NCBI RefSeq assembly: GCF_000002235.5
Contig: NW_022145597.1
Coordinates: forward strand, 310,001 to 374,000
Direction: 5' to 3'
DNA from: Strongylocentrotus purpuratus
Taxonomy: Eukaryota; Echinodermata; Echinoidea; Camarodonta; Strongylocentrotidae
DNA: 64,000 bases
Shown here: positions 1 to 10,931 of the stretch, one piece after another
Layout: every line of letters starts with the position of its first letter
Position numbering within the stretch: the stretch's first letter is position 1
Notes under the pieces: model-generated
Database searches by the model: none
Told to the model about the DNA's origin: nothing
The model's input: the letters and a program-made list of their open reading frames with translations, nothing else
Position numbers and translations under genes: made by a program

Positions 1-830
1 AACAAAGAACCGCATAAGAGAAGATGGTAGAAGGATGAAACATAGGAAAACATAAGAAAAGGTTATAGAAGGAAAAAACATAGGATAAAATTAGAAAAGG
101 TTATACTGTAAAAGGTAGAAACAAAGGATAACATGAGAGAAGGTTATAGAAGAAAGAAACAAAGGATAGCGTAAGGAAAGATTGGAAGAGAAAAATAATA
201 TGATAAAAACAAAGAATAACATAAGGAAAGGTGATAGAAGGGTGAACAAAGAATAATAACATAAGAAATGGTAGGATAAAAATGATAGAATGGTAACATC
301 GAACTATAGCATAAGAAATGACACAAGAACAAACAAAAAATAAAATAAGGAAAGACAGAAAGAGAAAATTATAGAAAATAGATAAGGGAAAGATAGAAGA
401 GCAAATGAAAGATAGAAAAACAAAGAAGAACATCAGACAATTGAACAGAAAGAGAAAATAATAGAAGGAAGACAAAGAATAACATGAGGAAGGATAGAAA
501 AGAAAAAAGTGATAGAATAATGAAACAAAGAATAACATAAATAGTGAAAGAAGGAAAAAGAAAGACTAACAAAAGGAGAGAAAGAAAAAGAAAATGATGA
601 ACAATTGAAAATTATAAGATAGAACAGAAAATGAAAAATTGAAAAACAACGATTAACGTAAGATAAACAGAAAAAGAAAACGTTGGAAGGAAAAAAAAAT
701 AACGTGAGAAAGACAGAAAGAAAATATGATAGCATGATACGAAATAAAGAATACAATAAGAGATGAAAGAAGGAAAAACAAAGAATAAGATAAGGAAAGA
801 TAGACAGAGAAGGTACCATGACATACATTT
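1..830. repeat. Degenerate purine-rich tandem repeat
   Basis: The + strand is almost entirely A and G with a loosely repeated module of about 40-60 bases built from blocks like AAAGAATAACATAAGGAAAG, recurring many times with drift. Long minus-strand reading frames here are Phe/Leu/Ser/Tyr strings caused by the composition and do not look like protein. The array runs off the left window edge. Confidence 0.75.
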
Positions 831-970
831 TGATTCAGCAAAGTGAGTGAGAATGGGGTCTATTTTTGCATCAGGAGGACGATGTAGAAATGTTATTTGC
901 ATATTAACCGATGATCTTTTTTGACCTGCGAATGGAGCACCTTAATAAACGTACACGTATATGGAAGGGC

Positions 971-1361
971 TTAAAGATAAACTTGAGTTCTGGTAAAAAA
1001 AAGGAAATTATTTCTCACAGAATCAAACGAAACTTACACTGAATATTCAAGATTACAAATAAATGACATGTGCCAAACAATTTTGGAAGAAAACGTATAC
1101 TGGCTGAGTAATGAGCATAGAAAGACAAGGAATCAAGGTAGTACCAGCCCCGACACCATGCGTGTTGTCCCATACATAGCTTTCTGTGTATGTGTTTGTT
1201 ACTTTACCAAGACTCGGTCAAATTTATTATGATTTTGATGACTCCAGAACCTTGCAGTGCACCCTAATACTTACATGCTACATGATCAACTGTTTCTGAT
1301 CCTTTTCACACCTTTTCTTTCACAATGCAATCGCATTACCAGTACTAAAGTTTATCTTTAA
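971..1361 (+). mobile_element. TTAA-flanked MITE, family 1, copy 1
   Basis: The element opens with TTAAAGATAAAC and closes with the inverse GTTTATCTTTAA-like end, so imperfect terminal inverted repeats sit inside a TTAA duplication. The interior, including 'gatgactccagaaccttgca', is nearly the same as at 7709-8096 and related to 14105-14479 and 24698-25092. All four copies have the same orientation. TTAA target sites are typical of Kolobok and piggyBac transposons; the AG start fits Kolobok better, but that is inference. There is no transposase reading frame. Confidence 0.75.
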
Positions 1362-1849
1362 TATATATCTTTAAAGTTTTAACAAGTTACATGGTTCTGG
1401 AGCTAAAGAGGTGCTTGGTTTGTGAGTTGTCCTGTAACTTTCTAAGTGAATGTAAAGCTCTTATGAATGTTGATAAGCTTCGCTTACAAGAACATTCTTT
1501 TGGATTTCATGTCACACGTACAGGCTTTATTAAAAGCATATGTATTTAAAAACTGAATTATCACTGAACGACGCTTTAGTTGTTGTTTTTTGATCAGCTA
1601 TCAGGATTGAATAACTATAATTTTATTTTCAAATGATTGTTAATGCATGCTTTAAGAAACAGGAGCGCCGCATGTGGGTGTGTGGGTGGGGGGGGGGGGT
1701 GGGTGATAAATTCCAATTCAAAGGGTTGTCGGTAAATTTGTAATTATCAACCTTGTCGATATACCTCAAAATATATGACCCGCCACTTTTCAATGTTGTG
1801 TCCGTTTGCTTTAATTATTTTTAATGGTGATGTCGCACATTGTGGAGGA

Positions 1850-1851
<2 letters not shown>
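1362..1851. other. No recognisable feature
   Basis: AT-rich unique-looking sequence with a short G run near 1687-1700. I see no exon-like frame, RNA gene or terminal inverted repeat. Confidence 0.5.
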
Positions 1852-1891
<40 letters not shown>

Positions 1892-1909
1892 TATGTTGGT
1901 GTGTGTATA
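1852..1909. repeat. (GT)n microsatellite
   Basis: An uninterrupted GT run from 1852 to about 1884 is followed by a GT/AT-interrupted tail. Confidence 0.95.
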
Positions 1910-3060
1910 TGTACATTTGAGGGAAATCGTCTAAGATGTTCAGCGGATAAGAAGATATAACAATATAATGTATAATTATACTGAATTCTGGGTCATGTAA
2001 TGCAAATAAAACGTTAAGAATATCTGATATCAAATGGAAGAAATTGAGGGGGAACCATGCGAAGTACAAAACACAGTGTTAAAAACATAGATTCGTTCCT
2101 TAGCTAAATAAAGCAACTCTTCTAAGTTAGGATTGTCCGGTTAATTCGCCAAACCCATTCCATACCAACCGAATCTTGGCAAAAGGGTGAAATGTAATTA
2201 TTTTAGAAAGGTTGAGTATGTAGTACAGAGGAAGTAGTGAATACTGTGAGGTTAGGGGGTAATGAAAATGACAAAACAACTACTCAATTTTTAATACTGA
2301 AAAACACATGTGCTACTTACAGAGACGAGTATGTTATGCTAACACATGTGGCATAACACTCCAAATTTTTCAGCTATTTCTTGTATTACCTCGAATGTGA
2401 GTGGATTCGTAGAGCAATCCTTTACAAGGAGTGAACGTTTCCCCTGTGATATTCTTCCCAACTAGTACACAAAGAATGAGAAAAATTACATTTTCTGTTA
2501 ATTTGCAATAATCAAACCTGCTCTTTAAGTAGTTCCAGCACAATTATAAGTCATCAGTGTTCAAATTATATAGAAGCCTTGATCGAGGAATAATCTAGGA
2601 AACGTGGCACTTAGCACGTAATCAATACACGACATGTAATACGGTGTAGTACCATTAGGATCTATGGTTCCATTAACATGATTGCATTTATCATTACATT
2701 GTAAATTTTTACTACGGCCTTTTATATTTTGGTTCCTCTTGTACAGCTTTGGGTTTCCATTTATTCAAAGTCTTAAATTAATGATGAAAAGTGAAGGTAA
2801 CATCTCAATTTTATTCAACCAATCATTAAAAACAATTTACAATGACACTGGTACTGGTACAATTACAATATAATGAAAGGTTATTGACCCCTCAGAAGCA
2901 AAGCTTATACATTTTGCCCATTAACATACAATTGAATAAAATCAAAACATATACTAACAAAACACATATTTATATTTATGCTATTACAAAACAGTTTCAA
3001 ATATCTTGCAAACACACTCAGCCATACTCACCTACTCACACAGAATGCACTTTAAACCAT
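1910..3060. other. No recognisable feature
   Basis: AT-rich sequence without convincing coding potential; the short open frames lack motifs and splice context. Confidence 0.45.
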
Positions 3061-3067
3061 ATTATAA

Positions 3068-3170
3068 AGAGAGAAAGAGAGAGAGAGAAAGATAGAGAGA
3101 AAGGAGGAGGAGGAGGAGAAGAATATTAACAAGAAAAAGGGAAAGCAAAAGAAGAAGAAGAGGAAGCACA
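3068..3170. repeat. (GA)n / GGA-rich simple repeat
   Basis: GA dinucleotides pass into GGA and GAA trinucleotides. Confidence 0.9.
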
Positions 3171-3534
3171 TGAAGAATGCGAAACATTAGATGAAAACTT
3201 ATAGTTCTACCCAGTTTTACAAATTAATAAATAGTTCTCTTTTGCACATAACTTTAATCTTGACAAATTTGAACTTGATCTTATGTCCATATTTAAAATC
3301 ATTCCATTTGCTTATTCCCACATTTCGAAATGATTTCAATGCATGGGTTGTACGTACAAGGGGTTTGTGTAATAACTTTTTGGCCTTGTGTTATGGGAAT
3401 GAACAGATTGATTACTAAAAATAACACATTTTAAGAAATGTGCGGAAGATTACCAGTATGAGAATTATACAAAACAATACAAGTATTATAGAGTAGGCTT
3501 GCGGGTGCACCATGTGAGAGAGAGAGGATTGAGG

Positions 3535-3596
3535 AGTCCTGAAAAGGACTTTGACTCGGTAATCTTTCTTGGGGGTGTGTAGTCCTGAAAAGGACT
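3535..3596 (-). promoter_or_regulatory. Histone-mRNA-type 3' end signals: two stem-loops with an HDE-like box
   Basis: Read on the minus strand, AGTCCTTTTCAGGACT (3596-3581) forms a 6-bp stem with a TTTC loop, the geometry of the animal replication-dependent histone stem-loop. After a 9-base spacer comes CAAGAAAGA (3571-3563), the sea-urchin-type histone downstream element. A second identical 16-base stem-loop follows at 3550-3535. The closing pair is A-T instead of the usual G-C. No histone coding sequence is visible upstream; instead there is a LINE remnant on the same strand (3665-4078). This may be an orphan histone 3' end or a signal captured by a transposon. The match of sequence and spacing is seen; function is inferred. 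Confidence 0.5.
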
Positions 3597-3664
3597 GTTT
3601 ACAAGTATTAAGTGAAATCAGTTCCTGGATTGGAAGTAACTTCATTCTGCTAAGTTACAGTTTC

Positions 3665-4078
3665 GTTTGAGAATTATACGTTGAATGTGTTAAAATTCGA
3701 ATTGCCCTCTTTTGAAGAATTTTCAATTTGAATCTTCCCACACTATAGAGCAGTATAAGACGAATGGGGTAATGCTATTGAATTATATAAAAACATTATC
3801 ACATTTTGGGAAACGGTAAATTTAAATTTTGGTAATACCCCAAAGCTTCTTGATAATTTCAATGCTATATTTTTAATGTGGGTCTTCCAGTCCAGGAATT
3901 CGTCTACAGTGACATCAAGAAATGATAATGAAAGTACACGTTGAAGGACTATGCTGTTAACAGAAATGTCATTCATGTCTCTGGGAACTCTTCTGTTCTT
4001 TGAACGAAATATGATGTACTTTGTTTTCTCTTGATTGAGATGTAATGTATTACTCTGAAACCATAAACGCGATTATCA
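3665..4078 (-). pseudogene. LINE reverse transcriptase, C-terminal (thumb) fragment
   Basis: The frame reads through the classic non-LTR retrotransposon motif LHLNQEKTKYIIF, then SFLDVTVDEFLDWKTHIKNI, a KLSRSFGVL segment, LYNSIALPH and QKRAIRIL. These are the post-catalytic segments of LINE reverse transcriptases of the CR1/Jockey type, where the usual form is FLGV.ID..L.WK.HI followed by an S..LPH.SY block. The fragment lacks the fingers, palm and endonuclease, so it is a 5'-truncated dead copy. Its 3' continuation after QKRAIRIL is broken by stops. The histone-like signals lie about 70 bases further downstream on the same strand. Confidence 0.75.
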
Positions 4079-4858
4079 GCTTACATTCACAGTAACATAA
4101 TGAAACGGGATGCGTTTTGCGGGTACTTGAGATTTAATAGAGGATGTAATCTTGTTATCCTGAATATCAACATCATGACAATAGCAACAACTACGACACA
4201 AACTTTCCCAACTGAATATAGAATACGTTTACTTTAAATGTTACACTGCTCCAATCCGCCACAGGGAAGGACCCGGGTATTACTTTTGAATCTTTAGATG
4301 AATTTATACAAGTATCTGCACCTGAAAACACTGGAGCATGGAACTACCATGTCCAATGCAAAGTACTCTCTGCCTCGAGGCCACCAACAGACGAGACTTG
4401 TGTACAACCCCCACAGCCCGTAAAAAGGCGACACTGTTCCCTGCATTAAACAGGCGAACAGAGTTTACCTTCTCACTTGGAACTGTGAGTACAGGATATA
4501 CGTATAACATCCCTCTGCATACAAAGAAGGCAAACAGGTTCCTGCATTTGACAGGCGAACAGATGCCTAATTTACAGGCAGGTACAGGTTATGAACAAAC
4601 GACAGGACGGAATGCCTGTTATCATCGGGGTCTCACCGGAAACCAATTGAGCTCTGCAAGATGGCCAATTAAAATAATGCAATTCATATTTCCAAAAACA
4701 CAACCTTCCTATGAGGTATTTTGCAGCAGTGTGGAATACATATTATACCCTTTATATGTATATATATTAACATATATACACATACACATATATATATGCA
4801 AAAATTACAATTTCCGCCACGCGGCCGCCGCCAGCCGCCACTGAGCTTATAAATTGTA
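4079..4858. other. No assignable gene
   Basis: An open frame of 168 codons exists on the + strand (4338-4844), but I recognise no domain. It ends in AT and CA dinucleotide stretches (4755-4800) and a CG-rich patch (4813-4840), so it is probably non-coding. Confidence 0.4.
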
Positions 4859-4859
4859 T

Positions 4860-5365
4860 TTACGTACATTATGTAGTCAATTCAAGACTTTTATCGGCGT
4901 CAATTCTCTGAATAAACCTCAACATTAAATTTCTTCCAACAGCTTGACATGCAGGTATGTTCACGTCTGCAAACGTTTTACTTGCACTAAAGTGCCTAGG
5001 TATTCGTATATATTGTTTTATGTACATTACGCATTCACTTCAAGACTTTTATAAGTTTCAATTCTCTGAATAAACTTGAAAATTAGATTTCTTACAACAT
5101 CTTGACATGCAGGTATATTCACATTTGCAAACATTTTACTTGCCATTAAGTGCCAAAATAATCCGTATATATTGGTTTTACGTTCATTACGTATTTAATT
5201 CAAGAGTTTTATAAGTTTCAATTCTCTGAATAAACTTGAAAATTAAATTTCTTACAACCACTTGACATGCAGATATATTCGCATCTGCAAACCTTTTACT
5301 TGCACTAGAGTGCATGGGTATTCGTATATATTGATTTTACGTACATTACATGTACGTATTCAATT
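4860..5365. repeat. Tandem repeat of about 158 bp, three copies plus a partial fourth
   Basis: Each unit starts near TACGTACATTA, contains 'caattctctgaataaac', then 'cttgacatgcaggtat', 'tgcaaac.ttttacttgc' and ends 'attcgtatatattg'. Starts fall near 4861, 5020, 5180 and 5338. Units differ by scattered substitutions. Confidence 0.9.
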
Positions 5366-5545
5366 AAAAACTGGGGGGGGGGGGGGTGGGTAACAGGACA
5401 TATATTTTTTTTTGATGGTACCGAAATTTGAAAATTTGACCGATCGACCTTGCGTTCCGTTTGGGGGAGGGGGGGGGGGGGGGGTAAGGTCATCTTTTTT
5501 AGGTCATCCATACGATTTAAAAAAAAAAAAAAAAAAAAAAAGACT
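5366..5545. repeat. Homopolymer-rich stretch (poly-G, poly-A)
   Basis: Runs of G near 5371-5388 and 5461-5486 and about 22 A near 5518-5540. Run lengths may be unreliable in an assembly. Confidence 0.85.
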
Positions 5546-5712
5546 ATGGTCCGTTTTCTTGATTAAATCGTAAATACAGGACTATCGAAGGGCCCATTGT
5601 CTTGCTTGAATAATGTAGTGATCAATATCAAAACCGCTTGTTTTATTAATATGTCATTATAACGAAGTAGGTATAAACTACATCGTTTCTCGATTCCAGT
5701 TCCCTAGGAGGA

Positions 5713-5800
5713 ATTCGTACCTATTTTCACGAAGTGACGGTAGTGAGGAAAATCCGCACGCAAATTGTATGCGATTTTCGTGAAAATAGGGACGAATTTT
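5713..5800. repeat. Short palindrome (about 88 bp)
   Basis: 'attcgtacctattttcacga' is the inverse of 'tcgtgaaaatagggacgaat' at the other end. It looks like a small fold-back element with a loop of about 45 bases. The 345 bases up to 6145 hold nothing further that I recognise. Confidence 0.75.
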
Positions 5801-6145
5801 GAATGCTAAAATCAAAGTTTAAAAACACCTCTCTGGTGAATGTGACAAGCTTTGTAAAGCTGTCTCATACGTAGCCTTCTGTGTATCCCCAACAATCATA
5901 AGTCGAAAGAGGCAAGGAAATTATGTGCAAAGCTTTTTTCTTCAGTCATGTACAATTACGTATATTATTATTGGAATAGAACTCGCTCTAAAGAAGGGTT
6001 ATGTTGAAAAGGGTACATGTAGTTCGTTATAATATACTAAGTAATGTGACTATAGATATCAGTCGGTACATCCTTGAATAGGTTCATCTGATTGGTAGTA
6101 ATTCCATAGATTGAATAGTCATAGTTTCACAATCAAAACGGTATT

Positions 6146-6239
6146 TCTTTTACCTGTAAGACTATGCCTACACGCTGCTGCAGACATCGTCAGACTGACG
6201 TTTTATTGCCGCTAGATGGGGTAGCACGACAGTCCGAGG
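6146..6239 (-). mobile_element. 3' end fragment of a Penelope-like element
   Basis: The reverse complement matches the 3' end of the Penelope-like element at about 10096-10185, sharing 'aaaacgtcagtctg', 'tctgcagcagcg' and 'cggactgtcgt' with a few changes. It is a second, inverted, 5'-truncated copy. The hAT-like MITE at 6240 abuts its end. Confidence 0.7.
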
Positions 6240-6833
6240 CAGAGCCATCTATACACAGAGTTTGGCCAAATTGGTTTCACTTGGTCACAACATGGCGTAT
6301 ATTCTTTTGTTTTTTACTTGCCCGTTTTATGCGGCACAGATTGGGGCTTTTTTTTTAAAGGGGTCTTTATTTACAGACTAATAGTGTTCGTGTGCGTACC
6401 GTGTGCGTACTAGTAGTAGAGGTCTGTTTTAATAGTGTGACATGTAATCCACTACCGTATGGAAAATCATTACATCAACAATTAAAATGAAATTGTAAAT
6501 CTGAAGAGGAGGCAGTACGTCAATAAGGAGAACATCACAATAATTAGTCAATAAAACATAACTAACTTAAACGAAGAGAAATGTTATCTAAGCACATAGT
6601 TCGCGATGGATAAACAAACTTCTTCGCAGCGCTAATGCGCTAGCGAACATGACTAGTCTCACGTACGTGCAGACACTATTCAGAAGGGAAAGAACGTACT
6701 TCCCATAGGTTTAACACGCGCCATGCCCCAATCTGTGCCGCATAAAAAAATAACGCTGCCCGACAAAGCAGTAGTCGCCATGTTGTGTCAAACTCGAACC
6801 GGGTTGGCCAAACTCTGTGTTTAGATGGCTGTG
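6240..6833. mobile_element. hAT-like MITE with perfect 8-bp target site duplication
   Basis: GTCCGAGG occurs at 6232-6239 and again at 6834-6841. Between them the ends are inverted: left CAGAGCCATCTATACACAGA against right (inverted) CACAGCCATCTAAACACAGA, continuing through 'gtttggcca', 'caacatggcg' and 'ccccaatctgtgccgca'. The arms are about 120 bp around a loop of about 370 bp. An 8-bp duplication and a CA-G start fit the hAT superfamily; P elements also make 8-bp duplications. There is no transposase frame. Confidence 0.85.
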
Positions 6834-6841
6834 GTCCGAGG

Positions 6842-7708
6842 ATCACAAATATATTGTTAAATCATGTATTGATTTTAGTCAACTATATGATTTTCAGTGA
6901 TCGTAGAAATGGAAAGTTTCCAACTAATAAAGAAATATGAAAAGCTGTAGATAAAATTTAAAAAAAGTTGAACATGAAAAGCAAAAATAAAGGACAAATT
7001 GCCAATACATTATAAAAAATGAAAACATGTTACCCCTTAATGCAGGGGAGCTGATTGTATCTATATATTTTTTTGCATCTTTTTTCATTATTGTTTAATT
7101 CCTGCACTTCCTCACTTACTCATCGATCCTGACACTTATCTATTATCGTTTTTTTTTTATTTATTTTTTTAATAACGGTATAGTTACAGACCTCCACTGA
7201 TATAAGGCCCTTTGTATAATTATAATGAAATCTAGGAGTTAAAAAAGCACCATGTCATTCTATATAAATATAACAAATTGGATTATTATGGGTTATGAAG
7301 CAGCACCTTTACCTTATACTTCTTGTTTATATAAAAAAATCTTTATTCAGATTGCTTAATTTATATTGAACTAATTAATTTACATAGAAGATATGTTTAT
7401 GCCCTAAAATTTGTTCGTTTTTTTTTAATGTTGTATTCGAAAATTTTAATATGAAGTATTACCGTCACCTTTTCCTTTTTTACATTGAAAAATCTATTTT
7501 TTTCTCCAGAATTGCCGAATTGCATCACTATTTGTACACTTGATTGAATATGTACTATATTAGTTTGGATACTCATGGAAACTATTTTTTAAATTTGTCT
7601 GCGTTTATAATGTATGAGACAATGTACTATGTTTATACTGTAAGAAAAAGTATGTTCCTATTTATCATTTTGTATAATTATGAACATCTGAATAAGCTTT
7701 AAAAAAAC
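6842..7708. other. No recognisable feature
   Basis: Very AT-rich sequence with several T runs; no exon, RNA gene or inverted termini seen. Confidence 0.45.
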
Positions 7709-8096
7709 TTAAAGATAAACTCCAGTACTGGTAAAAAAAAAAAAAATTCTCACAGAATCAAACGAAACTTACACTGAATGTTCAAGATTACAAATAAATG
7801 ACATGTGCCAAACAATTTTGGAAGAAAACGTATACTGGCTGAGTAATGAGCATAGAAAGACAAGGAAATCAAGGTAGTACTAGCCCCGACACCATGTGTG
7901 TTGTCCCATATATAGCTTTCTATGTGAGTGCTTGTTACTTTACCAAGACTCGGTCAATTTATTATGATTTTGATGACTCCAGAACCTTGCAGTGCACACC
8001 AATACTTACATGCTACATAATCAACTGTTTCTGATCCTTTCCACACCTTTTCTTTCACAATACAATCGCATTACCAGTACTAAAGTTTATCTTTAA
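7709..8096 (+). mobile_element. TTAA-flanked MITE, family 1, copy 2
   Basis: Starts TTAAAGATAAACTCCAGTAC and ends with the inverse GTACTAAAGTTTATCTTTAA. Nearly identical to 971-1361 across the interior, so the two copies are young relative to 14105-14479 and 24698-25092. Confidence 0.85.
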
Positions 8097-8171
8097 ACAA
8101 ACTGAAAAAGTCGGTTGTCAATGTTTTCAAACACAAGCCAACGAAACACCATTAATCGTAAAACGTTTAAA

Positions 8172-8451
8172 CTTCGTGGATGAGTGGATACGTCGCCGGC
8201 CTGTATATCACAAGGTCCGCGGTTCGAGTCCCGCCGCGGCACTAATGTCCTTTGGCAAGACATTGATCTACATTTGCCACTCTCCACCCAGGTGTTAAAT
8301 GGGTACCGGTAGGAAGGAATTCCTTTAAATGCTGTGAGCGTCGAAATCGGCAGCCTAGCATAGCCGGGTAATGTTGGAGCGCCTTGAGGACATTGCAAGG
8401 TCGATACGTGCGCTATATAAGAATCCAATATTATTATTATTACCACGAAAC
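8172..8451 (+). mobile_element. tRNA-derived SINE
   Basis: A tRNA-like head with an A-box-like segment (cgtggatgagtggatac) and a good B box (ggttcgagtcc) is followed by the module 'actaatgtcctttggcaaga', the body 'ccacccaggtgttaaatggg' and a 3' end 'gtgcgctatataagaatcc' with an (ATT)n tail. The same middle module occurs in the elements at 13442-13630, 55826-55973 and 63241-63545. The SINE ends directly where Penelope-like coding sequence starts, so it probably inserted into or beside that element. Confidence 0.85.
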
Positions 8452-10185
8452 TTCCTTACGAGGATTTCGTGGTTGCATCAGTTGCAAACCAACTTCGCAA
8501 TGACATTGTTGGTATTCTCAAGACGCCAACCCTTCCAAGTCCAATATCACCAGCCAGGAAAGGAAGCCTCTCAAAGATATGTTCAACGACAAAGATATCA
8601 CCATACTTCCCGCGGAAATAGGAAGGGCTACTGTTCTGTTGTACACAGAAAATTACAAAAACAAGGTTGGTGATATGCTTAATGACACAAAAACATATGA
8701 ATAACTATTAAAACCTGATCCCACAGCTAGATACAAAAGGAAACTGGTATCAGTCATCAAGTCACTAAAGGAACATGGACAATTTCAGTGAAGCAGTATG
8801 ACTTTCTCTGTCCCACTGCAGAAAACATTCCCTCGGTTATACTGAACTCCCTTAACCCACAAACAAGGCTACCATTACGTTTCATTGTGGACTACATTGG
8901 CTCATAAGGCTACGAGACATCAAGAGCTTTGGCAAACATCCTTGCCCCATTAGTGGGGAATTCGGACCACCACATCAACAACTTGAAGGAATTCGCTGAA
9001 GAAATAACGACTATTACTCTGGACAATAGTGAAGTAATGGTGTCTTTCGACGTCTTCAGTCTCTTCACCAACACTCCCATCGACCAATCTCTCAACAAAG
9101 TACGAGAACGTCTTACCAGGGATGGTGGAGTGAAGGACAGGACCAATCTCTCGGTAGACAACATCGTGGAACTATTGAACTTCATACTCACAACCACTTA
9201 TTTCCAATTCGATGGTCAGATCTACCGCCAGAAGTTCGGAACAGCCATGGGCAGCCCAGTGTCCCCCACTATAGCCAACCTATTTATGGAGCAACTTAAC
9301 GAGACAATCTCTTCTACCGCCACCCTCAACATCAAGCCAAGATAATGAAAGCGGTATGTGGATGACGTACTTGCTATCGTCAAGGCAACAACTGTAGCTA
9401 ACCCAAGGACCATCTCAACCAAGTAGACATCACTGGGAGCATCAAGTTCACACAAGAATTGGAAGAAGACAATTCCATCCCATTTCTGGACACACGCGTC
9501 ACAAAGAAACCGGATGGTAGTGTCGAGCTTTTAGTCTACCGTAAGAAAACCCATACAGGTCAATACCTCCACTTCACCTCACACCATCCCCTACACCAGA
9601 AACTCGGGGGTATTCCGCACACTCATGGACAGAGCCCAAGATATACAACAGTACCACCACGATGAGGCCCTTCTCAAATCTACGTGGTTCATTAGTGCAT
9701 CTCAAAGATATGCGTACAATGGAAGACTCCTAGGAGGTTTTGTACAACATCACATGTAAAGACTAAAACGAAGTCTACATAGAAGAGAAGGGCAGAAAGT
9801 TTGGAGGAAGGAAGACCGAACACCAGCAAGAAGCAGAGTCCATAGCAAGGGCACGCTTCACAAGAGCCAAGAAGAAATTGTCCGTCCGGCACAACCTTCA
9901 ACAAGTCAGCCACTAGCGACCACGTAGCACAGTACAACCACACCATAAACTGGAAAAGGAGCAATAATCATAACCAAAGATGACAAATTCAGCAGACGGA
10001 TCAAGGAGGCGGTGCATATCAAGAGAGAATTCTACCATGTCATGAACCGCGACATAAGCCAGTTTAACCTTTCATCACTTTACATTCCCATTCTCTCGGA
10101 CTGTCGTACTACCCCCATCCAGCCGCGATAAAACGTCAGTCTGGATGATGCCTGCAGCAACGAGTAGGCGAAAGTCTCACAGGTT
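8452..10185 (+). pseudogene. Penelope-like element (reverse transcriptase, remnant of GIY-YIG end)
   Basis: Pieces in different frames spell the Penelope reverse transcriptase: KLPYEDFVVA near the start, DITILPAEIGRATVLLYTEN (about 8597-8654; the family form is LPADKGRATVV), VSFDVFSLFTNTPIDQSL (about 9040-9093), the catalytic-region block GTAMGSPVSPTIANLFMEQL (9239-9298), and NSIPFLDTRVTKKPDGS (9470-9520). The C-terminal end reads RRIKEAVHIKREFYHVMNRD (about 9997-10056), as in Penelope endonuclease tails. Stops and frameshifts break the frame, for example near 8700, 8790, 9345 and 9425. The 3' end 'tgatgcctgcagcaacgagt' is shared with 6146-6239. It is dead, and similar copies elsewhere in the genome are expected. 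Confidence 0.9.
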
Positions 10186-10740
10186 TACTTTTTGTTGTTG
10201 ATTAGTCGGTACAGTGACGTAACATGTTTGTGTTCAATAATCAATGTACAGCTATCATTAAGACATATAAAACAAATATTTTGCTGCGTTATCATGAATT
10301 ATGACGTAAGGTATTCGATCATAATGCATGAGGACTCTGGATTAGGGAGTACACCTCACCTTGTTCATATAAGATAGGTAACAACTAGGAACAAACCGAT
10401 GCGACAAACTAATGAAAACATAATGGAAATGAAACGTGTGGGCCTCGTGACTCACGATACGTAACAACACAGTTAGAGAAATACTATCATTTATCAGTTT
10501 ATAAGATCTAAAAGATATAATCTGTGTGCTTATCTATGCTATTGCCTCAAGAGGCAAACTGAAATATAATAGCTGCGACCCCTTTCCATCTTTTACCATT
10601 CTGTTTCATAATTACCATGATTTCCTAGCATACTATGTACTTCGTGAACTTTCCATATTCTCTCTTGCATAATCAAATCATATCATATTTCTACCAACTC
10701 ATCTCTTTCCCTGTTTCTGTCCATCTCTCTTTATATCTAT
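10186..10740. other. No recognisable feature
   Basis: AT-rich; no coding or repeat signal that I can support. Confidence 0.4.
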
Positions 10741-10756
10741 CTATCCATCTCACTGC

Positions 10757-10863
<107 letters not shown>

Positions 10864-10931
10864 GGGATGAGTGTGCGTGCGTCTCTCTCCCTATTTCTCA
10901 CTTTGTTTATCTATCTTTCTCTATGTATATA

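Noticed and set aside
101..902. Several overlapping minus-strand frames of 60-145 codons rich in Phe, Leu, Ser and Tyr
   Set aside because: They follow from the A/G-only composition of the + strand repeat; all frames look alike and no motif is present.
3597..3760. Histone C-terminus upstream of the stem-loops
   Set aside because: None of the minus-strand frames resembles the end of H1, H2A, H2B, H3 or H4.
4338..4844. 168-codon + strand frame
   Set aside because: No recognisable domain, runs into dinucleotide repeats, no splice or start context.
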